Source: Turnera subulata
Taxonomy: Eukaryota > Streptophyta > Magnoliopsida > Malpighiales > Passifloraceae
Length of the DNA stretch: 64,000 nt
Assembly: GCA_028386065.3 (NCBI GenBank)
Contig: JAKUCV010002291.1
Span: 40,906 to 104,905 of the forward strand
Direction: 5' to 3'
Below the pieces are notes generated by a model. That model had not been told where the DNA came from, searched no databases, and saw nothing but the letters and a program-made list of their open reading frames with translations. Position 1 is the stretch's first letter, and the number at the start of each line of letters is the position of its first letter. Of this stretch, positions 22,709 through 34,684 are shown in pieces. A program made the position numbers and the translations under genes.

Positions 22709-25700
22709 ATGTGGAAGGTGGAGTTGGAAAAGAAGAAATCAGGTACTCACTGTTTCTTTTCCGTAGTATGTTTGCTTGCTGCAGCTTTCTTCATCAGAGG
22801 TGCATTTTTGGTCACCAATAGAAATGAGGTACTTCCTGCTTTTGTGATTACTGGTACTTATTTTTCTCTTTCCAGGAATGATTCTGTTTGTGTTTTCGTG
22901 TTGTATGATTTTATGTTTACTGCCGCTACACAAATTAACCTAGTTTGTGAAAAAACTGTTGATGTTAAGTTAATTTACTACTGTTGTTTTCTTGATATCC
23001 TGCTCGCAGGGAATTTCAGGATGGGGGTCTGTTGGTGTTATCCAGGAGACTTGTAAGGTTTGTGTTAAATGTCATTTATTTTGACAATATTGTTAATGTC
23101 ATGATGAACAGGAGTTTTCTTCTTTTTATTTATGATGAGTATGTTAGGTCTAATTATTTGGTAATGCATCTGTCATGATTACATAGACCAAAAACACGCC
23201 TTATGGAACGGAGACTCTACCAGAAGGAATTATTTCAACGAAATCTGATTTTGAAATGCGTTCATTATCAGGACATGAGGAAAAGGTACAAATATACTCC
23301 GCACGCACCCGATATTGTTGATAATAGGGACTAATCATACTTCCAGTGTGAATTATGATTCGAAATTTCGTCAAATAGTCTTCTTCAGTCAAATCCACTT
23401 AATTACTATCAAATATGACCCGAATCAAGATGCAAAATGTTTACAAAAAAATGTTCTGGTATTTTCTATGCATTTATTTGGATAATATATACCTTGGTGA
23501 GCCAATTGTAGAAAGATAGTTTCATGGGCTTTTGATTCAGCAATCAGCGTTTTGTGATAGTTCATGAACTTTTTCTTAAACATTGTACTCATTTTGGAGT
23601 CTCCCAGCAGTTCCACCTATATAGACTATGGCTATTTCCTGCACCCTAAACCGGACTAGTAGGAGCTGCCTCAACAAAGGCAAGCAGTCACCTTTTTTTG
23701 CGTATAAAGTCATAGTCATCTCAACCTCTTTATATATGAATGTTGCAGAATAGAAACAAGCCAAAGAATTTACTGGCTTTTGCAGTTGGAATAAAGCAAA
23801 AGGAGAACGTTGATAAAATTGTAAAGAAGGTGAGCCAAAAATATCCACACACTGCTGCTTGCTTTATTTGTATGTGATGTCCCATAACCTAACTATAATG
23901 TCTCTCTTCACTTCCCTATACAGTTTTTATCAAGTGATTTTGCTGTAATTCTCTTTCATTACGATGGTATTTTGGATGAATGGAGAGAATTCGAATGGAA
24001 TCAGCGTGCAATCCATGTGTCAGCTATCAAGCAAACTAAATGGTATGATCTCTATAGCCGCTCGGTTAGCAGTAGAGTGCGTATAAATAAAGCTAGCTAC
24101 ATTGCGTTGATGATAAAGTTGCGGGTAAAATTGGCATGGTTAGGTGGTTTGCCAAAAGATTCTTGCACCCAGATATTGTTGCAGAGTATGACTATATCTT
24201 CTTGTGGGATGAGGACCTTGGGGTTGACAATTTTAATACTGAAAGGTATGCTGGCCTATTAAATAAACTGTTTTATCATATGTGATTACCTTTCATTTTT
24301 ACCTTCCCGATTCATAATTGTTCTTCTTCAGCTGTCACATGCATTTTCTATCTCGATATATGTTATCTATAGCTCTCCACTTCAGGTGCCTGACCCTTTT
24401 TGAGAACTTCAATTGTTTTGCATTCAAAATTTATGTTTCCTTAAACTCACCCCACAAGCATCACCCATGTCCTGTTCCCTAGCCACAAAGCACGTAACCA
24501 AAACCATCGATGGCATTATATATACCAAACCCCTAAAGGTTCATCATCATATTACCTCGAGTTTAGAGGACAAGGTGGGGTTATAATATCCAAAGGAACT
24601 GATAGTTTCATGACTTAAAAAATGCAGATATCTTTCAATTGTCAAAGAAGAAGGTCTAGAGATATCACAGCCAGCACTTAGTCCTAAAAGCACAGAATGG
24701 CATCATCAACTAACATTGAGACAGCAGGGGAAGAGAGTACACAGGTTCTATTTCTGCTAAAACAAAATTGAAGGACATCCCACACCGGGCCAACTGTCTT
24801 ATCATTAACTTGTGTTGCTAGTTAGCCAAAAAAAATATTATATAAAAAAACTTTCTTTCCAGAAATAATTTGTGTCTGAGATTTTTTGTATGATGGAAGT
24901 TGTTCCTGATCACTAAGTTCCTGCCAATCTTCTGTTAACAGACGGATAGATGAGAAGGTGGGTAATATGAGCTGCGAAAACTTCACACATCCTCCATGCA
25001 CCGGGTATAACATCCATTCTTTTATGTTACCAATTTAAGTCCAATTGCATAAAAAAATAATAATAATAATAATGTCCCAAATGTTTATACAGATTTGTGG
25101 AAATGATGGCACCTGTTTTCTCAAAAGCATCCTGGCGTTGTGCATGGCATATGATTCAGGTATGGTTTATCTTAGAAGAAATTGTAGGTTGGGGTTGGAG
25201 CGTTTCAGAAATTCCAATATTGTCACTTTTAATTGGAAAGACTTTGCTGGCTTTCAAATCCAGCTGAAGTGACAGTAGTTAAGGACAGAACTCCAGATAT
25301 TTCACGTTCAGTAATTAATTAACTCACAAATGCCTAGCTAGTGTATCTACTTGTCGAATAAAGAGCAAGTATTTCAAAAGAAACTTGTGTTTTGTTGTTC
25401 AAATATACTTGTCGAATAAAGAGCAAGTATTTCAAAAGAAACTTGTGTTTTGTTGTTCAAATATTGGAACAAAATAGGTTGGAACTTGGCTTATATGATC
25501 CCTTGGCATAGTGAGCCTATCCAAATGTGAGATGAGAGGAAGTCTCGCGTACGCGAAGCCCGGTTTAGTTCAAGTCGTGTGTTCCACTCCTAAATCTTTC
25601 CAACACTTTTCTCATTTCGTGTCCTGCTGAACTTTGTCTATTCATGTTTGTCAGAATGACTTGGTTCATGCGTGGGGCTTGGATTTTGAGCTTGGTTATT

Positions 25701-26318
25701 GTGTGCAGGTAATTGGTGCATCCTGGTATTATTAATATTATCTGTTTTTTTTTTTTGTTAATACGCAAACTGCTCTTGGACTTGGACAGGGAGATCGATC
25801 CAAACACGTAGGGGTTGTTGATTCCGAGTACATATTTCACTATGCTGTTTTTACACTGGGAGAGTCTACAGGAAACAAGGTCAAATATAATACACTGAAA
25901 AAGCTCAATCACTCACTTGGCCCATGTAGTTTTTAATGCTAACTTAATACTCTGAACATTTTGAGGTCACATGAACTAATCACACTCCATTCGCAGGGAC
26001 AATCAGCATCCAATCCTTCTAGCAGAGATTCGGTAAGCTTCTGACTTTTGACAGACAATATGCACAGGAAAAAAACTTAAGCTTTTTGCCTGTACCAATG
26101 ATGAATCCATTTGTACCCACATTGCTAACGAAAGGCCTTTCTATATGCGTCTTTGCAATAAAGCACCTACCAATACCTAAGTTCTTTGCTAACAGAACCT
26201 TTTTCCACAGGTAAGAAAGAGGTCTTACCTTGAGCTAGAGATTTTCAAAAAGAGGTGGGAAAAGGCTAAAACTGATGATAAATGCTGGACTGATCCCTAC
26301 CACAACAGAGGACACTAG
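22709..26318 (+). CDS. DUF707 family protein, second tandem copy (13 exons)
   Basis: Same gene structure as the copy at 17195. Exons: 22709-22828, 23010-23057, 23187-23285, 23749-23829, 23924-24042, 24144-24245, 24628-24744, 24942-25004, 25093-25159, 25655-25708, 25790-25879, 25997-26032, 26211-26318 (367 aa). All junctions are in phase and no stop interrupts the frame, so it looks functional. Differences: the second exon is 18 bases shorter, the start is shifted upstream (the first copy's ATG aligns with GTG here, and the ATG used aligns with ATC in the first copy), and the C-terminus extends by a few residues after WTDPY. The core motifs are kept (LFHYDGILDEWREFEW, IFLWDEDLGVDNF, NDLVHAWGLDF), as is a single N-terminal membrane segment. 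It arose by local duplication. Confidence 0.9.
25349..25464 (+). repeat. 58-bp tandem duplication in intron 9 of the second DUF707 gene
   Basis: The unit beginning ACTTGTCGAATAAAGAGCAA occurs at 25349 and 25407 with apparently identical copies. Identity of the copies implies a recent event. It is intronic. Confidence 0.95.
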
Positions 26319-26813
26319 CCCTAATTTATGCATTGCTATGATTTTGAGCATATACATACAACAGCCAGGAGCAAAGACAATAAACCAGTGTTTGGTTATG
26401 CAGACTCATCAAAGACTTCCAAGTTTGTATCAACTTATAGCTGCATCTAAAATCTTTCAAAGATTCTTTTCAGCAATGTAAATTATGATTCATTCTGCAA
26501 TAATCAACTTTTGCTCATAATATCAAGTTACTTCAGGCTAAACAAGTGTTGTTTGTTTATTTACTTAAAGGGTTCCATTACACTAGTTGTGGTTTCACAC
26601 ACTCAACTCGTGGACTGGAGAACTGGATGAACACAGCTTATTTGACTTCTCAAGGTATCAGAATACAACTTCTCAAAAATGATAAAACAACAATGGAAGG
26701 TGAAGGCACCCCATTCATTGCGTGGTGGTGAGCCACAACTATTCACGCATTCCGTCAAAGATATGACCATGCATCATCTTAATATTAACTATTACAAACA
26801 GCGCAAGGCACCT
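26319..26813. other. Convergent 3' flank, DUF707 copy 2 and alpha/beta-hydrolase gene
   Basis: About 500 bp between two convergent genes; probably 3' UTRs. No further gene seen. Confidence 0.6.
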
Positions 26814-29800
26814 TTAAATTTGGCTCCTTCTGCTAAGAACTCCAGATATGATTCCTCCAAGTTCTTCACCGCAATCTTCCTGCACATGATGCCCCGCCTA
26901 CAAAATGAAGAAGATCCCATTTTGTTATTCATACATTGATACTAAAATTGCAGAGAAATGACACAGGCACCAAGTCGACATGAATCCAGAAAAGGAAGCA
27001 GTTCATAGACCACCGAGCTACTCAAGCCAGCCCCAGAAAAACCACTTTGGATTGACCAGTGAGCAAGGAGGTGAAAGAAACTTAAAAAAACATATCTGTA
27101 GAGATCACACATAAGAAAACAAATTCACATCACGGCAAGCAATACCTTACATAGCTGTTATTTCAACTGAGGTGGTGACCCTGACCCTAGGGGTACATTA
27201 TAATAAACAGAACTCCCTAACTTTTATCGGTGCACGGTATAGAAGATGCGGTTATCATCTCCAAGCAGTATGTAAAATTTTTCCCCCAAGGCGGAATATG
27301 GACTCAAGAGTTTAAACTTCTCAAAGAAAAAGAGAAAATAGTTGTTACCATTGGAAGCTCGATCAGTCTATGTTTCCTATCCTTGCAGAAGTCTTCCACT
27401 CCATCGTAGCTCAACCAACGATCTCGCTTTGAATATCCCAACTTTTATCCAAGAGTATAGTTCTTGCTTCTTCCATATAGGTCTGCTAGGTACACGAACC
27501 AAAAGTTTAACATAATTTTAGGCACAATACAACAAAGAGTAAGAAATCATCAGCTTGAGTCAAAACTTTTCCCAAATTCAAGATTTGACACAATATGTTG
27601 GACGTCGTGTGAAGTACACATTGTGACAGCTATTCTGGCTTTTCAAAGAAAAAAGGTTGAAGAAGCACACGCTTTAGGACAAGATTGTGCCAGAGCGTAG
27701 GTAATGGAAAAGGGATTGCTTCAAACTTGGCGAACAAGATTCAAAACAAAGAAAATCAAGTGCATATTTTGGAGGTGGAAAAGGGATTGCTTCAAACATG
27801 GCTTAAAGTATGTTTCACTACTGCCATGTATTCTGTCTCGGTAAATGGCTCTTTGTGTGGATATTTTGGAGGTGGAAAAGGGATGAGACAAGGGGATCCT
27901 CTCTCCCCTTACTTGTTTGTCATTTCAATGGAGATTCTTTCTTGCATAATTTCGAAAGCTGCAGCAGAACACCATTTACCTTATCATCCGAAGTGCTCCA
28001 AAATACAATTATCTCATCTATGTTTTGCTGATGACCTTATGGTCTTTACTGATGGTAGTTTGAAGTCTGCAGAAGCTGTGATGAATATTTTTCAGGAGTT
28101 CTATCTCCTTTCAGTACTTAAATTCAATCCAACTAAAAGTGAGGCATTTCTAGTTGGTGTTTCTGATTCTCATGCAGACCAGTTTTTTTCAACTTCGTGG
28201 CTTTAAACAGGGTCTCTTACCTGTGAGATACTTGGGGGTGCCGTTGATTTCTGAAAAATTATCTTACACTCATTGCCAAGCTTTAATTGACAAAATCATG
28301 TCTCGTATTAATTGTTGGAGCTCGAAATTGCTCTCTTTTGCTGGTAAACTCCAGCTTGTGATCTCTGTTTTGTTTAGTATACAAAACTACTGGGCTAACA
28401 TTTTTATTCTGCCCACTAAAGTCTTGCATGAAGTCGAGCGCCTTTGTTCAGCTTTCTTGTGGTCTAGAGGTTCTGCTTCAGCTCGTAAAGCTAAAGTTGT
28501 TTGGCATGATTTGTCCCTACCTAAGCAAGAAGGTGGGTTGGGTATAAAAAAGTTGCAAGAATGGAATGAAGCTTGTATTGCTCGGAATATATGGTGTCTG
28601 TTGCTGAGAGCTGACTCTTTATAGGTGGCATGGATATTTGCTTATATTCTTAAAAATAGAAGTTTTTGGAGTATTCCTATACCGGTTGATTGTTCTTGGA
28701 GCTTTCGAAAGATTCTGAAGCTAAGAAGTAAGTTCTCTGCTGCATTTAATCATACTATTGGTAATGGTTGTCTTACTTAGTTCTGGTGGGATAATTGGCA
28801 TCCTTGAGGTGTACTCCGACCTCTTGTAACTGATCGAATGCTTGCTACTTCAAAAATTCCTATTCAAGCTACTGTTGATGTGCTTATTTCTGGTTGGTTT
28901 TGGTCTTGGCCATTATGTCGTGTACCTTTAATGTCACAATTGCAGCAAGAAATTGCTCACATAATGCCATCATCAAGTTCTGACTCCATACACTGGAAAC
29001 TTTCTGCTTCTGGAAAGTTTACTGTGGGAAGTGCCTGGGAATTTATACGTTCCAAGAAGCCTAGAGTAGATTGGTCAAAATTGCTATGGTCTGCTGGGTT
29101 TATTCCCAAACATAATTTTATAGCTTGGTTGGCTGTTTTGGATCGTTTGGCAACACGAGGGAGACTTAGACAGTGGGGGATTGTTTCTAATGCATGCTGT
29201 CCTCTTTGCACTCAATTTGACAAGACTAGAGATCATTTGTTATTTGAGTGTTCATTCTCATCTGAAGTTCTGTCTCGGTTATTTGCACTTTGTGGAGTTT
29301 TTAGACCTATTAGCTCTTGGTCCTCTGAATTTTCTTGGGCTAAATCCTCCTTGCAAAAGAAGGGCATCAAAGCTATGCTTGTCAGAGTAGCTTGGTGTGC
29401 TTGTATCTATCATCTTTGGCGAGAAAGAAATCGTCGATGCTTTACTGCTACTCACAGGTCAGTTGATGCCATACTTACAGACATATGTTCTGATCTTAAG
29501 CTTCGCTTCTGCGGTTTACACCGCCTCAAGCATCGTCCTCTATCTCAGGAGCTGAAAGTATTGTGTGATTTCTGGTGTATTCACTTTGTTTCTTAGCTTT
29601 GTATGCTGTCTGTTCTCAGCATTTATTTCTGGTATTTGACCAGGTTTTGTATTCCTTAGCTTCTGCTAAGTAATTGTACTTTGTTAGGTTTCTACCTAAC
29701 CCACTTTTATCAATGAAATGTTAACTTTGATTCTAAAAAAAAAAAAAAAAAAAATCAAGTGCATATTCTGAGATGAAGAGGAAGAGAAAGGAAAAACAAT

Positions 29801-32797
29801 CAGTTGACCTCACCTTGAGGTCTTTCTTCATGGCTCTACTGATTGCATTCAATGCAAAACCAGCTGAACCTGATGTGAGATAAGGTCTTCGATATACCAT
29901 GGCATCATCCTCTTTCATTTTGTATGGACCACAGCTAGTCAAAGCTTTGTCACTGGCCCTCAGGGGGTCCTGTTGGATAAAGGAAAAATCATGCCCGCCA
30001 TGGTGGGGAAATATATGAGAAAAAGGGGAAGCATAGATGCCATTAGCACACAGAAGAAATAACACAGCATTGAAGTTTTCTCTACCTGTGAAAATATTTC
30101 ACCCAGCAAGAAGTTACTGAAGATAGACAAGGCCGATGGAAGGTTGGCGTGTTTGGCAGTAAGCTAAACCAGGGAATAGAACTTATATATATTAATCAGA
30201 ACTGAATAAAATTTCTTCAAAAACATATCGTTATATGACTAGAACATTAAATTGATTAGGATAACCTCTGAAATGCAGAATTAGTGGAACAATAGGCAAC
30301 AAATAGAAAGTCAACCATATTCAAGGTTTAGGAAGCCATACAGGAGGATTGAGCAATATAAGATCATTCAGCTTTTCCCGATGTTTGCTAGCATATTTGA
30401 CCACCACTGGCGAAAAGTAACCCTGAAAAGTAAAGATTACATGTTCTCAAATTAGAAACTGTAAGATTAATTACTCAAACTCACACATCAACACTTCCAG
30501 AGCAGGCAACGCATACCTGGACAACTAAAGAGATTTTTTCAACAGCAATTTCATTGATAAAGGATTCCAATGATGACACATATTCTGCAGAAAGTATAGG
30601 CATCCCTATCAAAAGCCGTCCTAAAACAGTTTTTGCACTGTGTGCAATAAAGTAAGGATTATGCTTGAGGATCTAATATTTTCTTGTCACATTCTTGCCG
30701 GATAAGTCAATTACCATCCAAAGTATAATCAAATCCGTATCTTGGTTGAGGCTTATCTGAAAACCCAAAGCCTGTAAAGAAGTGAGACAGTCGAGGCATA
30801 AGAAACTTCTGAAAAGATGCCATCAGATTACAAGAGCATACGACTGTAAAGTATGCAAATACCTAGCCAATCAAAAGCAATGGCATGATAGTTTTTGGAA
30901 AGTACGGGAAGAACTTTGCGATAAGAGTATGCCTGTTACAGAATTAAAGCTCTTCATCAAGCCGAGTAGTGATTAACCAATAACTTATCTGCATTACTCT
31001 ACAAGTTGATCAAACAAATATCTGGAGATGCATATATAGATTGAGGATAACGTGCTAACCAATACTTGGTAAAAGAGAACATAGTCACAGAAGCACAGTA
31101 TAGAATAAAAGCAACAGTAAACTCCAATCAGGTGGCATCATCTCATGTTACTCTTTGATCAGATATCTAAGGAATTAGAATGCTCATTTCCTCAATTATT
31201 CTATACGGTGTTCCAAGAAGAAGTTGTTGCATGACACTTTTCGCAGAAATCTCTATTGGCTCGAATATCCATAAAGGTGTACTATTTCATGACAAGAAAT
31301 GACAATATATATTTGCAGCATAATGACAAAAAAGACAGAACGCTATAATCTCTGTATGCCAAAATTGCCATAACTACTGTTAAACCAGTGCCACTGACAA
31401 ACCAATATTAGAATCCCCATAGCCCATAGGAAGAAGCTTAGCCATTTGAGTTGTGCCTTATTTTAATCAAAATCCAGACGAAAACTACACCATTATTGCA
31501 GTTTTTTTTTTTTTTACGCTAGTTGAGGAAAGTGAGGCTCAAACCCGAGGCCTCACCCCTCTTGTGCTTTTGACACAAGAGTGCCAATGAGCTACAACCC
31601 CATTATTTCAGTTGCAGACACAAGTTATTCTAAGAGATTGCAAGAAATAGCAGAAGCCCTACAATAAGAGATCTTTATATATCAGAAAAACAGAATTCCT
31701 ATCATATTCCTTTGAGCAAGAGAACTGACCTGAGAAGGGAAACCATGAATTAATATAACCGTAGGGTTACCAACATTTCCCCTCTCAACGCAAAACCATC
31801 TATTGCACAAAATCATATATATAGAGCATGTTTCAATCGGTAATCCCTGCAAATAATCCAATCTCAATTTCTTGATAATACACAAACCATCAGCAAAAAG
31901 CCCCAATAGAGTCATGATAGGCCTTATCAATCATATCTCTAAAACCATACCTGAAAACATCATCAGAGGCCTGAGAACTTGCGCCCATTTTGAGTCCAAA
32001 TATAGGATCCTTTGCCTTCTCACCAGAACCACCAACTGGATAAGCCTTCACCTGGCCATGACAAAAAAAAAAAAAAGAACGATAAGGACCCCCAAACTAC
32101 CCAGAATAAAGAATCACATAAAAGTTCTTTTCTTTTCTGGGCATTAAGAATTGTAAGCAGAGATAATTGACAGTTAAACTCACAATCTTTCCCTGCGTAA
32201 ACCATTCATCAGAGGGGCTAGACCCATCTGAATATTTCCCTGGTCAAAGAATAAATAAAACAACAAAAATATATATTAAGCAATGTAAATGTACTTTGTT
32301 TTTTGTAAAGTTAAACAATGTACTTATAAGTAAATTGCATCAATAAGGGAAAAGAAAGACTTGACGCTCATGCATGCACCTCCACTGAAAGAAAACCCAT
32401 CTCCCGCAGAAACTGGAGCATCTATCAGGTAATCCTGCCCAATCAAAAAGTTTAAGAAGAATAAGAAAAAGGATGATTACTGGACAAACAATTAAGTGAA
32501 GATATTTCTTTTGAAATTTAATATTCAACAACTACAAGTTAGGATAATCAATTATCAAAAGCAAAGAAAAATAGAAACAAAAACATTAAAAGAAGGGGAA
32601 AAAAAAAACAAAAAGGCAGGCGCATTTGTGCATACGTCTTGCCCGTTGGAAGAGCGAGTGAGCTTGAGGGATTGCCTTGAGGGCATTGACCTTTTGTTGG
32701 GGACCAGAAGCGGGGATGATGGTAGTGTTGGTGGGCGAAGAGAGAATTTAAAATGGTGAAAGTGAAGAGAAGATGGCGCTTTAGCTTGAGTTGCCAT
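26814..32797 (-). CDS. Plastid-type alpha/beta-hydrolase-fold protein, frame broken in exon 12
   Basis: Thirteen exons on the minus strand: 32636-32797, 32380-32434, 32184-32239, 31951-32051, 31730-31799, 30863-30932, 30715-30771, 30517-30584, 30342-30422, 30086-30163, 29814-29969, 27349-27482, 26814-26897. The N-terminus is Ser/Arg/Pro-rich like a transit peptide. Core motifs: VILIHGFPSQ (oxyanion loop), AFDWLGFGFSDKPQPRYG, LVVQGYFSPVVVKYAS (nucleophile-elbow position, but no Ser or Asp there), and AGHHVQEDCGEELG (His loop). Exons 1-11 join in phase. Exon 12 should run phase 0 to phase 0 but is 134 bases, and lacks the stretch that relatives have between SWDIQ and RDRW. The frame then hits TGA at 27411-27413, truncating at about 341 residues. 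Either a pseudogene, a shortened protein or an assembly error. A LINE sits in intron 11 and a SINE in intron 5. Confidence 0.82.
27769..29750 (+). mobile_element. 5'-truncated LINE (non-LTR retrotransposon) in an intron, antisense to the host gene
   Basis: Target duplications AAAATCAAGTGCATATT at 27752-27768 and 29751-29767 flank the insertion, and a poly(A) tail precedes the second copy. The body encodes the C-terminal half of a reverse transcriptase: GMRQGDPLSPYLFVISME, the active site CFADDLMVF, PVRYLGVPLISEKLS, and an RT-associated zinc-binding domain (CCPLC...DHLLFEC). The endonuclease and most RT fingers are absent, as expected from 5' truncation. Frames are split near 28200 and 28620-28800, so it is inactive. 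Confidence 0.93.
31502..31599 (-). mobile_element. tRNA-derived SINE
   Basis: On the minus strand a box A-like TAGCTCATTGG (31584-31594) and box B-like GGTTTGAGCC (31536-31545) lie at tRNA-like spacing, and the element ends in an A-run (T-run at 31502-31515 on plus). It is flanked by CCATTATTGCAG (31490-31501) and CCATTATTTCAG (31600-31611), a 12-bp target duplication with one mismatch. Confidence 0.75.
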
Positions 32798-33670
32798 TGT
32801 CGTATGGTAGTATATATCTGGGCAGCGCGGGAGAGCTGTACAGGAACTAAATGAGATGGTTAACGTTGGTTGTGTAGTTTGTTTTGCTCTTTTCTAGTCC
32901 GATTGGAATGATTCGTTAAGGATAGGCAATACATGGCTCACATCCTTCTTTTTTTCTTTTCCTTCCTCTTCTTTTTCTGAAGAGAGAGCAAGTTTTTGTA
33001 AAAAAATCATAAATCTTCTCATAGCAAAATTGTGGTCCACGATCATCGACTCATGGCTAGCACTCTCAAAAGTACGTGTTTTTTTTCTTTTCCTGGAGCA
33101 AATTATAACAACAACCCAACTCATAATAACAAAACAATTGCCAATATACTTGTATCTTCGTGTGACATGGCTTTCATTCAAGGATCATGGGTTCAATTTC
33201 AGCTGGGATTTAGGAGATTTTGTGTACAGTATGGAAAGTATCTTATTTCCAATGTGTTATAAAACAGAAATCCCAAAAACAAGATGAGACTTGAGAGCAA
33301 AAGCCAAAGAGTGTGGCCTTAGGTTTGCTTAAATTTACTCCAGATTTCAGAATCCAATTGCTTGGCTCTGATGTTTCTTCTGATTATAAACAAAATTCTA
33401 CCTATTCCGCAGTTTTATGGTGTATATGCCGGCTTCTAACAAAACTGGCAGACATAATGCCACTTTGCCAGTCCCAAAATAGTGGTTAGTTGAAGTGGTG
33501 GTACACAAGATAGTAACGAAACACACACTACACTACTAGCGCAACGGGCCGAAAAATCCAGGCTTTACACAAATATGGAGTTTTTGGATTAGGAATGGGC
33601 ATCCCAAATAGGCAGAGATATACACTGACGAAGAAATGATTAAACCCAGAAAAATGTCCAAATTTGTCGT
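32798..33670. other. Intergenic, alpha/beta-hydrolase 5' flank to psaL 3' flank
   Basis: Both neighbours are on the minus strand, so this holds the hydrolase promoter and the psaL 3' UTR. No gene seen. Confidence 0.6.
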
Positions 33671-34684
33671 CTACTTGACATAGTAAGGTAAGTTAATGAC
33701 ATAAAGCAGGAAGAAAGCCCAAATGACACCAGAAATTCCACCAAAGAAGAACCCTCCAGTGAACTTAGCCCACCCATCAGCAGTTTGCAGCTGATCAGGC
33801 TCCTTCTTCCTTCCTGTCAAGGTTAGAGAAGGTGCAGTGGATGGCTCCCCTTCATTAAAGGATGCAATTCCATAGATGGTCAAGCAAATACTGAGGATCA
33901 CAACCAGGCCACCTGCTGCCAGGGACCCCGCTGCCCCTGCGTACTCCGTGTTCCTTAGTGGGCCGGCCTTGACAAATGGACCCACGAGGAGGAATCCGTG
34001 GGCCAACCCGACCTCGACTCCTCTCAGAAGTGGGCTCACCGCTGTCCTGTATGCGGGTAGATTGGAAAGGTACCATGCCACCAATGGGCTTGATGTAACT
34101 GGAGTCTCCAGGCTTCCAATGAATGGATCGCCGTTGATTGGTTCAATTACTTGGTAAGTTGGCTGCGCCAATTACAGTGATCCAGTTATTAGAACATTAG
34201 CAGTGATCAACAAGCATGTCAATTTTTTTTTTTTCAGGGAAATCATATACAACTATACAAGCCTAGAGCATTGACTATAAATAACCATGTCGTATAAAGT
34301 TTTACTACGTTATTCACAGAATTTTGGACAAGGTAGATGTTTTATTTGACGGATATGAGATGAACAATAGTAGCATGTATTATCACAAGTTCAACTCTTG
34401 ATTTGCAGCATGTAATAACACAACAAAAATGGGTTGCGTGGCCAATATAACAGGGTCATTACAAAAATTCAGGCAATTAGACATGGGGGTGGGAACAGTT
34501 TATAATGTTTAACCTTGTCTGCCTGAACAGCTTTGACGGTGAAGGAGGAGGAAGGTCTCTTGGTGGGTGAGACTCTGAATGGAGCTCCTCCGGATATGCC
34601 CTTGGGAAGAGCCAACCTTCTGGTCAACGATGAGGCAAAGCTGCTCTGGAGCTGGCTGGCCATTGGAGAAGCAGTTGTTGCCAT
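33671..34684 (-). CDS. PSAL: Photosystem I reaction centre subunit XI, precursor
   Basis: Nuclear-encoded PsaL, a thylakoid membrane subunit of photosystem I that contacts the light-harvesting complex II docking side. Two exons: 34514-34684 (57 codons) and 33671-34162 (163 codons), joined in phase as [14 protein letters not shown] to give 220 residues, the usual length. The first ~50 residues are a Ser/Arg-rich transit peptide ending near VKA. The mature part starts [20 protein letters not shown], has the conserved [17 protein letters not shown], and three hydrophobic spans (around [33 protein letters not shown], and [20 protein letters not shown]). The sequence looks fully intact. The upstream region has paired I-box motifs consistent with light regulation. 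Confidence 0.97.
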
